43,218 nt of DNA from Pseudomonadota bacterium (lineage in GTDB: Bacteria; Desulfobacterota; Desulfobacteria; Desulfobacterales; Desulfosarcinaceae), in assembly GCA_023435265.1 (NCBI GenBank), contig JAEYRZ010000062.1, positions 1-43,218 on the forward strand, in the 5' to 3' direction. Both the position numbers and the translations under genes were made by a program. Shown here one piece after another: positions 24,486 to 32,543 of this stretch (positions are counted from its first letter, which is position 1; every line of letters begins with the position of its first letter). Under the pieces are notes generated by a model, which was not told the origin of the DNA, ran no database searches, and worked only from the letters and a program-made list of their open reading frames with translations.

Positions 24486-25022
24486 TCAATGTGCGGCCGG
24501 TTCGATCTCCACGGGCCGGGCCGGCGTGTCCAGGATAAGCTGATAAAAGGCCAGGTCCAGCCACCTGCCGAACTTGAAGGCCACCTGCCGGATCGTCCCC
24601 GCATGCGTGAATCCCAGCTTGCGGTGCAGCGCGATGCTGGCGGCATTCGCGGCATCGGTGCCCCCCACCATCACATGATACTGCTGCTGGCGGGCGGCGG
24701 CGATCAGCCGCACCATAAGCGCCGAACCGACGCCCCGGCCGCGATGATCCTTGTGGACGTACACGGAATGTTCGACCGAGTACTTGTAGGCCGGCCAGTC
24801 GCGAAAGATCCCATAGCTGGCGTAGCCCAGCAGACGGCCGGCCGCATCCACCGCGCCGATCACCGGATAGCTTCCTTGCGCCTTGGATTGGAACCACCGG
24901 ATCATGCTTTCCGGCGCGCGGGGCGTGTAGTCATACAGGGAGGTGGAGCTGACGATGGCCTCGTTCAGGATGTCGAGGATGGCATCGGCATGCACTTCAT
25001 ATGTGCAAAGGATGAATTGCAT
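24486..25022 (-). CDS. GNAT acetyltransferase, phosphinothricin acetyltransferase-like
   Basis: This 178-residue protein shows DILNEAIVSSTSLYDYTPRAPESMIRWFQ, SVEHSVYVHKDHRGRGVGSALM (acetyl-CoA site) and GGTDAANAASIALHRKLGFTHAGTIRQVAFKFGRWLDLAFYQL. These are signature blocks of the Pat/YncA group that acetylates phosphinothricin, methionine sulfone and similar amino-acid analogues. Its physiological substrate here is not known. A frameshifted copy of its first third lies at 21965-22162. The preceding GNAT gene ends three bases before this start, so they are co-transcribed. Confidence 0.9.
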   Translation of the reverse strand: MQFILCTYEVHADAILDILNEAIVSSTSLYDYTPRAPESMIRWFQSKAQGSYPVIGAVDAAGRLLGYASYGIFRDWPAYKYSVEHSVYVHKDHRGRGVGSALMVRLIAAARQQQYHVMVGGTDAANAASIALHRKLGFTHAGTIRQVAFKFGRWLDLAFYQLILDTPARPVEIEPAAH

Positions 25023-25025
25023 GGC

Positions 25026-25607
25026 TCAAGATCCTTGGGAAGGGTTCTCCGTGGCCTCCCCGCGGCGCTCAGGCGCAGGGGAGCGGCGCGGCCCGAGCGG
25101 GAAGACGGAGGCGGCGGTCACATCCCGCGTCAGGAACAGCACTTCGAACGGCAGGTGCGGAAAGATGCGCGTTTCCTGCGGGACGAAACCCAGGCGCCGA
25201 TACCATTGCGCCAGTTCCTGCTGGGCGGCGATGATCCCGATGCTCACCGTGCGGCAGCCCTGCATGCGGGCCTGCTCCAAGGCATGCCGCACGAGTGTTC
25301 CCCCATAACCCTTGCCGCGCCACAGGGGCAGGACCGAAAGACGTTCGAGAAAACAGAGGTCCGCCGTCGACCGTTCCAGCGCCACGCACCCGACGGGGAG
25401 CGCCGCGCAGTCCAGCAGGGCGTAGCTCACGCCGCGCCGCATGTCGGCCGCCACCCAGGACACGTCGCAGTTGGAAGGGTGCCGGGGGCAGTTCAGCCGC
25501 GTGAGGCCGAACCGTGCGGCCACGTCCTGGAAGGACTGCCGGACGATTTCGGCCAGGATGGCGCTATCTTCCTGCCCGGCCCTGCGGATGCGGATGCCCT
25601 GATCCAT
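25026..25607 (-). CDS. GNAT N-acetyltransferase
   Basis: This 193-residue protein is read from the ATG at 25607 (GAGAGG seven bases upstream; the TTG two codons earlier is less likely). The N-terminal IRIRRAGQEDSAILAEIVRQSFQDVAARFG and the acetyl-CoA block FLERLSVLPLWRGKGYGGTLVRHAL with IIAAQQELAQWYRRLGFV are typical. A CPRHPSNCD segment is present near residue 45. The C-terminal 30 residues or so are a Pro/Arg-rich tail. The start overlaps the upstream GNAT gene by 44 bases. The substrate is unknown. Confidence 0.88.
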   Translation of the reverse strand: MDQGIRIRRAGQEDSAILAEIVRQSFQDVAARFGLTRLNCPRHPSNCDVSWVAADMRRGVSYALLDCAALPVGCVALERSTADLCFLERLSVLPLWRGKGYGGTLVRHALEQARMQGCRTVSIGIIAAQQELAQWYRRLGFVPQETRIFPHLPFEVLFLTRDVTAASVFPLGPRRSPAPERRGEATENPSQGS

Positions 25608-26148
25608 CGTCAAACCTCTCTGCCTGCATGCGTCCTGCGCCGGCCGGGGCCTGCGGCCTGAGCGCCAGGTCCATCGTATGCCACCGCGCGCCGCCGTGGG
25701 TGGAGTTCGAGACCCCCCGGTGGGCGAATCCCATACGCTCGTAGAAAGCGATCAGCGGGGATTTGCACAGCAGCAGAATCGCCGCTTTGTCACGTTCGCG
25801 GGCCGCCTCGATGAACCGCAGCATCAAGCGGCGGCCGATGCCCAGTCTGCGGAATTCAGGCAGCACCACGAGGGAGAAGACCACCAGGTTCCGGCCCTCC
25901 GGATCATGCCCGATCAATTGCTTCAGAGCCTCGTCGCTGATATCGGTCTTGTGTGTGGCCGCGCAGTTGAGCATGCCCACCACCCGACCGCCGCGCACCG
26001 CGACGAAAAACCCTTGCGGGTAGATCGCAAGCCGGCGCCCGATCGTCTCTCGCCCGGCCCCTTCTTCCGGCGGAAATCCTGCCGCTTCAACCCGGCAGCA
26101 GTCCTCAAGGTCCCCGGGCAGGGCGTTTCGGATCACCACCGCGCTCAT
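25564..26148 (-). CDS. GNAT N-acetyltransferase
   Basis: This 194-residue protein starts MSAVVIRNALPGDLEDCCRVEAAGFPPEEGA; I took the ATG at 26148 because the residues upstream are not GNAT-like and overlap the neighbour. The acetyl-CoA block VVFSLVVLPEFRRLGIGRRLMLRFIEAA and LLCKSPLIAFYERMGFAHRGVSNSTHGG follow. The layout is like the arylalkylamine (serotonin) N-acetyltransferase-like GNAT group (FPPEE). Its 3' end overlaps the next GNAT gene by 44 bases. Confidence 0.87.
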   Translation of the reverse strand: MSAVVIRNALPGDLEDCCRVEAAGFPPEEGAGRETIGRRLAIYPQGFFVAVRGGRVVGMLNCAATHKTDISDEALKQLIGHDPEGRNLVVFSLVVLPEFRRLGIGRRLMLRFIEAARERDKAAILLLCKSPLIAFYERMGFAHRGVSNSTHGGARWHTMDLALRPQAPAGAGRMQAERFDDGSGHPHPQGRAGR

Positions 26149-26197
26149 TTCGACATGCCCTCCTCCTCCGGCCGCGAGCGGATGCCTGCTCCAGAAA

Positions 26198-26635
26198 TCA
26201 GCGGCGCGCCGCGTCCACCTTTTCCATGTGCTTTTCCGGCGCCGCCAATTCGGCAAAGCCGAACGGCCTGTACAGCGCATGGGCATTGGAGGTGATCAAC
26301 TGCCAGCGCTTCAGACCGCGCAAATCCGGGTAATTCAGGATGGTTGCGATCAACCGCCGCCCAAGGCCTTTGCCGCGGTATTCTTCCAGAATGAAGACAT
26401 CCATGAGGTAGGCGAAGACCGTGAAATCGCTCAATACGCGGGCGAAGCCCGCGAGCCGCCCGTCCCGGCCGTATACGCCGAAGCACAGGGAATTGGCGAT
26501 CGACGTACGAACCGCTTCGAGCGTCCGGCCTTGGGCCCAATAGGACCGTTCGCTCAGATAGGCATGGATGGTCTCGATATCCAGCCGGCTTTTATCCGTG
26601 CTGATCATGAAATGCTTCTCGTCCATGCCGTCCAT
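26198..26635 (-). CDS. GNAT N-acetyltransferase, first gene of the acetyltransferase cluster
   Basis: This 145-residue protein shows MISTDKSRLDIETIHAYLSERSYWAQGRTLEAV near its start, the acetyl-CoA block YLMDVFILEEYRGKGLGRRLIATIL and LITSNAHALYRPFGF. This set is common in small stand-alone GNATs. The start may be 26635 or the ATG three codons on. It is the promoter-proximal gene of the cluster; no clear promoter was found, but the 380-base gap upstream is available. Confidence 0.88.
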   Translation of the reverse strand: MDGMDEKHFMISTDKSRLDIETIHAYLSERSYWAQGRTLEAVRTSIANSLCFGVYGRDGRLAGFARVLSDFTVFAYLMDVFILEEYRGKGLGRRLIATILNYPDLRGLKRWQLITSNAHALYRPFGFAELAAPEKHMEKVDAARR

Positions 26636-27014
26636 TTCGTTTCACGGGTGCGCAGGCCTTCAAAAATCACAAATGCGGATATCTAAATGCTCAAGCACTT
26701 TAAAATGCATTAGCGCACCGGTGTGCCGGGGTATCGTACCAACCTGGAATTTTCCAGATAAGACAGAATCGTAAAAAACATTTTATGACCACAGAGATCA
26801 CAGAGGTCACAGAGAAATGATCTGTATTTTAATCCATTACCTCTGTGCTCTCTGTGTCCTCTGTGGTCATTCGGCCTTTTTACGCGTCCGTCAGATCACC
26901 GAAATCACAAAAGCATCGGATGATCAAACGATTTAATGGACTCTGTGGCGAAGCCGGCCGGGACCAGCGCCGATTCTGCTTTTGACGAGAGCCCCGACGG
27001 TGTGCCCTGACGGT
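26636..27014. other. 379-base intergenic region holding an interspersed inverted repeat
   Basis: It lies between the GNAT cluster and the end of the signalling operon. It holds the inverted repeat at 26785-26870 and AT-richer flanks. I see no gene. Confidence 0.5.
26785..26870. repeat. Interspersed inverted-repeat element, copy 1
   Basis: The left arm (26785-26814) and right arm (26841-26870) are 30 bases each and complementary at 26 positions. They are built from repeated CACAGAG / CTCTGTG words, with a 26-base loop. A second, diverged copy is at 31499-31590. Both lie between operons, so they may be small mobile repeats that also act as bidirectional terminators or RNA-processing hairpins. 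Confidence 0.8.
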
Positions 27015-28493
27015 TCACATCGCCGGCAGCGGCAGAAAAACGGTGAAGGTGCTGCCGGCGCCCGGCCGGCTGGCGACTTCGATGCGGCCCTGGTGCGACT
27101 CGATGATGCTTTTGACCAGGGACAGGCCCAGTCCGGTGCCCTGGATGAACCGGGTCTGCTCGCTCTTGACTCTGAAGAAGCGGTTGAAAATGCGCGTCAC
27201 GTCTTCGGCCGTGATGCCCAGCCCGCTGTCGGCCACGCGGATCACGAGGTACTCGCCGTCCGCCTGGGCCGAGACCGTTGCCCGCCCGCCGTCGGGGCTG
27301 TATTTGAGCGCATTGACGATCAGGTTGGAAAGCACTTCTTCCATGTTGCGGCGGTTGGCGTTCAGCCGGGCTTCGGCCGGCAGGGGGCCGAGGGTCAATT
27401 CGACCCTGGCGGCGGCGGCACGCGCCTGGTGGAAATCGACCTGTTCGCGGATCAGAGCGATCATCTCCACTTCTTCCCGCTCCTGAGCGATCAGCCCGGA
27501 TTCGATGCGCGCCAGGTCCAGCAGCTCGCCGGCCATCTGCACCTGGTTGGCGATCTTGTCGTAAGCCCGTTCCAGGATCCCGCGCTGCTTGTCGGTCAGT
27601 TCGCCGGCCAGGCCGTCGAGCACCACTTTGAGCTGCATCATCACCGAGGCCATGGGGCCGCGGATTTCATGGCTCACCATGGAGACGAACTCGGATTTGA
27701 GGCGGTCCATGTGCTTCAAGGCCGTAATGTCGTGCAGCATGCCGATGACGCCGATCACGCTGCCGCGCCGGTCGCGCAGCGGAACGCAGCGCGCGTCCAC
27801 GATGACGGGTTCGGCGGCGCCCGGCAGGGACAGTTCGAGCTCGGCCGCGATTTCCGGCGCCCCGCTTCCGGCCGCGGGCGAAAGGGCCGTGCGCACCATG
27901 TCGAGAAGTTCGGGAATGGCGACCACCTCGTCCACCGCCCGGCCGGCCGCCTTGTCCAGCGTGCTGCCGACCAGGCGCAGAAAGGCCGGGTTGGCCAGCA
28001 CCACGCGCTCCTGGACATTGGCGCACATCACGCCCTCGGAAATCCGGTTGATCAACACGCGCATGCGCGACTGGGTTTCCGCAATATCGCGCAGGGCGCG
28101 GGTGTGTTCGATGGCCTTGGCCACCACCACGCGCAGGTGATCCGGGGTGAAGGGTTTGGGAATGAAATCGAAGGCCCCCTTCTTCATGGCCTCCACCGAG
28201 TGGTCCAGAGTGGCATATCCGGTGATGATGATCACGATCGTGTCCGGATGCAGAGCCTTTACCCTGGAGAGCACGTCGAAGCCCGACAGGACGGGCATCA
28301 TCAGGTCGAGCAGGATGATGTCGAAATGTTCGGCCTCGATCAGGCGCAGGCCCTCCGGACCATCGGGGGCCAGGGTGACGGAGTAGCCGGACGCTTCCAG
28401 GACCATGCGGCAGGCTTCGCGGATGCGCGGTTCGTCGTCCACAACCAGGATGCGGGGAACATATTCGGTGCAGAAGAGGGTCTCGGTCCGCAT
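27015..28493 (-). CDS. Soluble receiver-PAS-histidine kinase
   Basis: This 492-residue protein has a receiver at about 13-130 (D19/D20; phospho-acceptor D63 in LLDLMMPVLSG; K113 in IPKPFTP), then a PAS domain (about 140-260), HisKA with H275 in SMVSHEIRGPM and HATPase_c (NLIVNALKYSPDGG, DSGLGI, GTGLGLSLV). The receiver at the N-terminus suggests it is an intermediate in a phosphorelay. It is the last gene of a five-gene minus-strand signalling operon, starting 15 bases after the PAS kinase gene. The regulated target is not evident; no DNA-binding output domain is encoded in this operon. Confidence 0.9.
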   Translation of the reverse strand: MRTETLFCTEYVPRILVVDDEPRIREACRMVLEASGYSVTLAPDGPEGLRLIEAEHFDIILLDLMMPVLSGFDVLSRVKALHPDTIVIIITGYATLDHSVEAMKKGAFDFIPKPFTPDHLRVVVAKAIEHTRALRDIAETQSRMRVLINRISEGVMCANVQERVVLANPAFLRLVGSTLDKAAGRAVDEVVAIPELLDMVRTALSPAAGSGAPEIAAELELSLPGAAEPVIVDARCVPLRDRRGSVIGVIGMLHDITALKHMDRLKSEFVSMVSHEIRGPMASVMMQLKVVLDGLAGELTDKQRGILERAYDKIANQVQMAGELLDLARIESGLIAQEREEVEMIALIREQVDFHQARAAAARVELTLGPLPAEARLNANRRNMEEVLSNLIVNALKYSPDGGRATVSAQADGEYLVIRVADSGLGITAEDVTRIFNRFFRVKSEQTRFIQGTGLGLSLVKSIIESHQGRIEVASRPGAGSTFTVFLPLPAM

Positions 28494-28508
28494 AGCGTCG
28501 CTTTCTTT

Positions 28509-30035
28509 TCAGCCGATCGATTCGGGCATGCCGGAGAGGGCCTGGTCCGCAAGCGGCAGTCTGATCAAAAAGGTGGTGCCGCCCGGGCCGGTTTGCTTGA
28601 CCAGGATATCGCCCTGATTGTCTTTGACGATGCCGTAAGCCGTGCTCAGCCCCAAGCCGGTGCCGCGGCCGGGCTCCTTGGTGGTGAAAAAGGGATCGAA
28701 AATCCGGGAGAGATGCGCGCGGTCGATGCCGCAGCCGGTGTCGCCGATTTCCACGCAGGCGGTGCGGTCGGCGCCGATGTAGCTGCGCAGGGTCAGCACG
28801 CCGTTCTTGTTCATCGCGTCGATCGCGTTGATCACCAGGTTGATGATCACCTGGCGCATCTTGTTGCGGTCGGCCAGAATCTGAATCGAAGCGTCGGCCA
28901 GCTCCCGCTCGACCGTGACGTTCATGAAAAGCTTCTGGTCGCGGATCAGTCCCAGGCTCTCTTCGAGCAGACTGTTGAGCGTGAAGAGCTCGCGGTTGGT
29001 CCCGGCCTGGCGGCTGTAGGCCAGAAGGTTCTTGACGATCTCCTTGCAGCGGTCGGCGTCTTCCAGGATGCAGCGCAGATGCCCGCCGAACTCCGGGTGC
29101 GCCTGGCACTTGTCGAGCAGCAGGTTGCCGTACAGCAGGATGCCGGTCAGGGGATTGTTGATCTCGTGGGCCACGCCGGCCGCCAGGCGCCCGAGAGAGG
29201 CCATTTTTTCGGACTGCACCACCTGGGCTTCGGCCTGGCGCAGCTTGCGCTCGACGGTCAGCCGTTCGCGCAGGTCGTTGTAAATGCCCATGGTGGCCAG
29301 CTCGCGGCCCTCTTCGTAGATGATGGCGCCGGTCATCTCCACCGGGACGCGCTCGCCGGCCGCCGAGAGAATCTCGACGCGCGTGGGGGGAAGCTTGCCG
29401 CGGCCGCCGTTGGTGTCGTCACGCAGCTTGGCCATGATCTGCTGGGCCATGCCCGGCGGGTACAGTTCGGTGACATTGACTTCCGTGCTGCGGGCGTCGA
29501 AACGGTACCCGAAGAGTTCTTCCGCGGCGGGATTCATCAACAGCACGCGGCCCTTGCGGTCGGCAGCCACCATTGCGCTGGCCGAACTCTGGATCACGCG
29601 GTCGAAGAATTCGCGGATGCCGTGGATCATCTTTTCGAGGTGTTTGGTGTGCGTGACGTCGCGGATCGACTCGATGACGTAGATCACCCGCCCCGCGCCG
29701 TCCTTGATGGGCGAAAAGACCCGGTCCTCCCAGCGCTGCAGGCCGTCCGCGCCGTTGATCTGCCGCAGGATCGACCGGCCGCCGCCTTCGCGCAGGGTCT
29801 TTTCGAGCGGGCAGGCGTCGCCGGTGCAGGGCAGGCCCTGGTCGTAGAAATAATCGTTGAAGATGTCGCGGCAGGTTCGGCCCACCACCCTGTCTTCCGG
29901 CAGGTTGATTTTGGCCAGGAAACGTTCGTTGGCCGCAACGATGGTCCGGTCTGGCTTCAGGATCAGGGTGGGAAAGGAGAGCGAGTCGAACACCCGCCAG
30001 CGCCAATCCAATTCGCCGATGGTGCGTTGGTTCAT
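28509..30035 (-). CDS. Soluble PAS-PAS histidine kinase with a cysteine-bearing first PAS
   Basis: This 508-residue kinase starts at the ATG at 30035, overlapping the previous stop by four bases (ATGA). The first PAS (about 12-130) has C55, C70 and C75 (RTCRDIF...LPCTGDACPLEKTL), a spaced triad like those in the kinases at 1400 and 14343. A second PAS (about 142-258) follows, then HisKA with H290 (GVAHEINNPL) and HATPase_c (NLVINAIDAM, DTGCGID, GTGLGLSTA). It has no membrane span, so the signal is cytoplasmic; a redox or metal cofactor bound by the cysteines is possible. The frame is open upstream, but that part overlaps the ACT-like gene. Confidence 0.9.
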   Translation of the reverse strand: MNQRTIGELDWRWRVFDSLSFPTLILKPDRTIVAANERFLAKINLPEDRVVGRTCRDIFNDYFYDQGLPCTGDACPLEKTLREGGGRSILRQINGADGLQRWEDRVFSPIKDGAGRVIYVIESIRDVTHTKHLEKMIHGIREFFDRVIQSSASAMVAADRKGRVLLMNPAAEELFGYRFDARSTEVNVTELYPPGMAQQIMAKLRDDTNGGRGKLPPTRVEILSAAGERVPVEMTGAIIYEEGRELATMGIYNDLRERLTVERKLRQAEAQVVQSEKMASLGRLAAGVAHEINNPLTGILLYGNLLLDKCQAHPEFGGHLRCILEDADRCKEIVKNLLAYSRQAGTNRELFTLNSLLEESLGLIRDQKLFMNVTVERELADASIQILADRNKMRQVIINLVINAIDAMNKNGVLTLRSYIGADRTACVEIGDTGCGIDRAHLSRIFDPFFTTKEPGRGTGLGLSTAYGIVKDNQGDILVKQTGPGGTTFLIRLPLADQALSGMPESIG

Positions 30036-30523
30036 TCGGATCTCGGACGGTTGAGGTTTGCGGGAACCACGAAGACGTTGGACAGCGCCCGGCGCGCCGC
30101 CGCGGCCGACGCCTGGTGCACCGCAAAATGCAGCGACGCCCCGGTGCAGGCAGTCACCAGCGGCATCACCCCGTCCTGTGCCAGTGCGACCAGGGCGGCT
30201 TCGGCGATTCCGAAGCGGTCGCCGAAATGCGGTCCCTGCAAGTACACCATCGCCACAGGCGCGGTGCGTTGCAGGTCGTCGCACGGTTCCAGCCAGGGAG
30301 GGAGCGGCGACGGCGTGCTCAATAACAGATGCAGGCGCATTCGTCCATCCTCCATCGGCCGGGCGGCAACCAATTCAAGTTCCTGATGCTGCTCCGCGGG
30401 GAGCGCCGGGAGCCTTAAAAACCCTTCGGCAGGCAAGGTCAGCGACCACAGCACCCGCGCATCGCGCACGAGGATACCGTAGGTCTTGACTACCGGCTCC
30501 CAATACATGGCGATGGTTTCCAT
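30032..30523 (-). CDS. Small ACT-domain-like protein (second of a pair)
   Basis: This 163-residue protein has no output or catalytic domain. The segment HFGDRFGIAEAALVALAQDGVMPLVTACTGASLHFAVHQASAAAARRALSNVF resembles an aspartokinase-type ACT domain, a fold that binds amino acids or other small molecules. The preceding half (YGILVRDARVLWSLTLPAEGF) could be a diverged second ACT. Its start overlaps the preceding gene by one base (TGATG) and its stop overlaps the kinase start by four. The position suggests a ligand-sensing partner of the kinases. The family assignment is from pattern only. Confidence 0.6.
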   Translation of the reverse strand: METIAMYWEPVVKTYGILVRDARVLWSLTLPAEGFLRLPALPAEQHQELELVAARPMEDGRMRLHLLLSTPSPLPPWLEPCDDLQRTAPVAMVYLQGPHFGDRFGIAEAALVALAQDGVMPLVTACTGASLHFAVHQASAAAARRALSNVFVVPANLNRPRSE

Positions 30524-31014
30524 CAGATCGGCCGTAACCTTACGCTGGGATGAAGGGGCGCATGATTGGGCGGCAGTTCCGTCACCGCGGCCACCGCCGC
30601 CAGGGCTTCGTCCAGCCGCTGCCAATCGGTCACCACGCTGAGCGCCGAGGAAGAAGAGGCCATCGTCCGCACGGGCAGCCCCGCGCGGGCCAGAGCACCC
30701 AGCACCACCTGCAGCAGCATCAGGCGCGCCTGGTGCGGATAGAGCGTCAGGCACGCGACGGGGGCGGCGATCGCGATCCCGCCGGGTTCCGGTCCCAACT
30801 CGGCTTCGGCGGCCGCAAGCGCCTCCTGATCGATGCAGCAGGCGCCGGCCGCCTCTCCGTCCACAGTTTCCAACGCCACCAGCGTCATATTGATCCTGCG
30901 GGCCGCAAAGCGCCTGAACACTTCGGCCGCCGACGGCCGGGCGCCGGCCTGCACCGCGAACAGGGCCAGTGGGGGACTCACCTTGAGTCCCCCGATGGAC
31001 AGCCTGGCGACCAT
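30523..31014 (-). CDS. Small ACT-domain-like protein (first of a pair)
   Basis: This protein is 163 residues long, the same length as its neighbour. The C-terminal block ALARAGLPVRTMASSSSALSVVTDWQRLDEALAAVAAV resembles the ACT repeat of aspartate kinases (the ISTSxxSISxVVD region). An earlier block (EVFRRFAARRINMTLVALET) may be another ACT copy. No kinase domain is present. It starts nine bases after the response regulator gene and ends in a one-base overlap with the second ACT-like gene. A ligand-sensing role in the signalling operon is inferred. Confidence 0.6.
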   Translation of the reverse strand: MVARLSIGGLKVSPPLALFAVQAGARPSAAEVFRRFAARRINMTLVALETVDGEAAGACCIDQEALAAAEAELGPEPGGIAIAAPVACLTLYPHQARLMLLQVVLGALARAGLPVRTMASSSSALSVVTDWQRLDEALAAVAAVTELPPNHAPLHPSVRLRPI

Positions 31015-31023
31015 GCGTACCGC

Positions 31024-31410
31024 CTAGCGCAGATGGTCGGCGACGATCTCCATGAGCTTGTCGAGATCGATCGGCTTGGGGATATAGTCGTCGGCCAGGG
31101 TGTTCTTGCCGTCCAGGTGGGTGTAGCTGGTGCTCGAAACCGCTTCGGCGACGGCCGTGAGCAGCACCACGACGATATCTTTGTACTGCTCGGATTTCTT
31201 GAGTTCGTCGCACAGCTTGTAGCCGTTCTTGCGCGGCATCATGACATCCAGGATCACCAGGGCCGGTTTTTCCGCCTGAATGCGGTCCATGGCTTCGATG
31301 CCGTCGTAGGCCTTGGCCACGCGGTACTTCTGATGCTCCAGCTTCATGCCGATCGATTCCACCAGATCCGGGTCGTCGTCCACGACCAGGATGAGTCTTT
31401 CGTTACTCAT
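31024..31410 (-). CDS. Single-domain response regulator with an extended loop
   Basis: This 128-residue receiver begins MSNERLILVVDDDPDLVES; D55 is the phospho-acceptor (LVILDVMMPR) and K112 lies in DDYIPKPIDL. The segment after LLTAVAE (AVSSTSYTHLDGKNTLADDY) is longer than in CheY, and the AVAE start is shared with the receiver at 13874. An AAGGAGG ribosome site precedes the ATG by eight bases. It is the first gene of the signalling operon and probably receives phosphate from the two kinases downstream. Confidence 0.9.
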   Translation of the reverse strand: MSNERLILVVDDDPDLVESIGMKLEHQKYRVAKAYDGIEAMDRIQAEKPALVILDVMMPRKNGYKLCDELKKSEQYKDIVVVLLTAVAEAVSSTSYTHLDGKNTLADDYIPKPIDLDKLMEIVADHLR

Positions 31411-31498
31411 GGTTCATTCCTCCTTGTAGGCTATTCGGTGGCAGCCGCGCCGGCTGCCGGTCTTCCTGTCTTCAGTGCCGGCCAGTGATAACTTTATT

Positions 31499-31590
31499 CA
31501 CCACAGAGAACACAGCGATCACAGAGGCAAAATTTATTTCTTCGTTCTTCTAATATTTTTTTCTCTGTGCCCCCTGTGTCCTCTGTGGTA
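31499..31590. repeat. Interspersed inverted-repeat element, copy 2
   Basis: The left arm is at 31499-31526 and the right arm at 31563-31590, with 23 of 28 positions complementary and a 36-base loop. It is made of the same CACAGAG / CTCTGTG words as copy 1. It lies between the metF stop (31620) and the signalling operon, in a place suited to a terminator or insulator. Confidence 0.78.
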
Positions 31591-31619
31591 AATTTCACTT
31601 CGATGTCCTCAGCCGCAAA

Positions 31620-32543
31620 TTATATCTGCGGCCTCGGATACAGGCCTGCGCGCTCGACGATCTCGGGCACCTTCTGCTCCCATTCAATGGCCATGATGTG
31701 GAAGCCGGCCACGCCTTCTACTTTTTTGAGGCGCTCTATGATCTCGACGCAGATTTTGATGCCTTCTTCAGCCTGCTTTTCCTTGGGCTGGGCACCCATG
31801 CGGTCCACGATCGCCTGGGGCACGTCCATGCCCGGCACCTTGTTGCGCATGTAGCGCGCCGCGCCCACGGTCTTGATCGGGGTCACGCCCGCCAGGATGG
31901 CGCACTTCTTATGCAGTCCGCGCTCGCGCACGCCGGCCATCCACTGCTCGAACTTGTCCACATTGAAGATGCACTGCGTCTGGATGAAATCGGCGCCGGC
32001 CTTCACCTTCTTGGCCAGGCGCGCCACGCGCAGCTCGAACGGATCGGCAAAGGGGTTGGCCGCCGCGCCCACGAACATTCTGGGCGCGTTTTCGATGTCG
32101 GCGCCGCCCTGGAACTTGCCTTCGTCGCGCATTTTGCGCACCATCTGCACGAACTGAACCGAATCGATGTCGTGCACGTTGGCCGCCGTGGGATGGTCGC
32201 CGAATTTGGGGTGATCGCCGGAGAGGCACAGCATGGTGTTGATGCCCATCGTGTAGGCGCCGATGATGTCGGCCTGCATGGCCAGCCGGTTGCGGTCGCG
32301 GGTCACCATCTGCAGGACCGGGTCCAGCCCCACCTGGCGCAGCAACACGCCGGCCGCGAAGCTGGACATGCGCACCATGGCGGTCTGGTTGTCGGTGACG
32401 TTCACCGCGTCGACGTAGCCGCGCAGCATTTCGGCTTTCTTGAGCACTTTATCGGCAACGGCCCCGCGGGGCGGACCGCACTCGGAGGTCACGGCCAGGT
32501 TTCCGGAATGAAGCACTTTTTCGAGTACGCTGTCGGTTTTCAT
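31620..32543 (-). CDS. metF: MetF, methylene-tetrahydrofolate reductase
   Basis: This 307-residue protein starts MKTDSVLEKVLHSGNLAVTSECGPPRGA. The beta/alpha barrel blocks are seen: VDAVNVTDNQTAMVRMSS, LQMVTRDRNRLAMQADIIGA, MLCLSGDHPKFGDHP and ADFIQTQCIFNVDKFEQW. This is the MetF family, which interconverts methylene- and methyl-tetrahydrofolate; in a sulfate reducer that oxidises acetyl-CoA it would work in the oxidative direction. The start overlaps the metV stop (ATGA), so the two are translationally coupled. It is the last gene of the tusA-like/metF2/hdrA/mvhD/metV/metF operon. Confidence 0.93.
   Translation of the reverse strand: MKTDSVLEKVLHSGNLAVTSECGPPRGAVADKVLKKAEMLRGYVDAVNVTDNQTAMVRMSSFAAGVLLRQVGLDPVLQMVTRDRNRLAMQADIIGAYTMGINTMLCLSGDHPKFGDHPTAANVHDIDSVQFVQMVRKMRDEGKFQGGADIENAPRMFVGAAANPFADPFELRVARLAKKVKAGADFIQTQCIFNVDKFEQWMAGVRERGLHKKCAILAGVTPIKTVGAARYMRNKVPGMDVPQAIVDRMGAQPKEKQAEEGIKICVEIIERLKKVEGVAGFHIMAIEWEQKVPEIVERAGLYPRPQI

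Noticed and set aside
26785..26870. CRISPR repeat unit
   Set aside because: It is a single inverted repeat, not a regular array of direct repeats with spacers, and no cas gene is present.
26982..30386. An 1134-codon open frame on the plus strand
   Set aside because: It is antisense to two clear histidine kinases and both ACT-like genes; the product is His/Asp/Gln-rich low-complexity sequence, the usual shadow of high-GC coding DNA.
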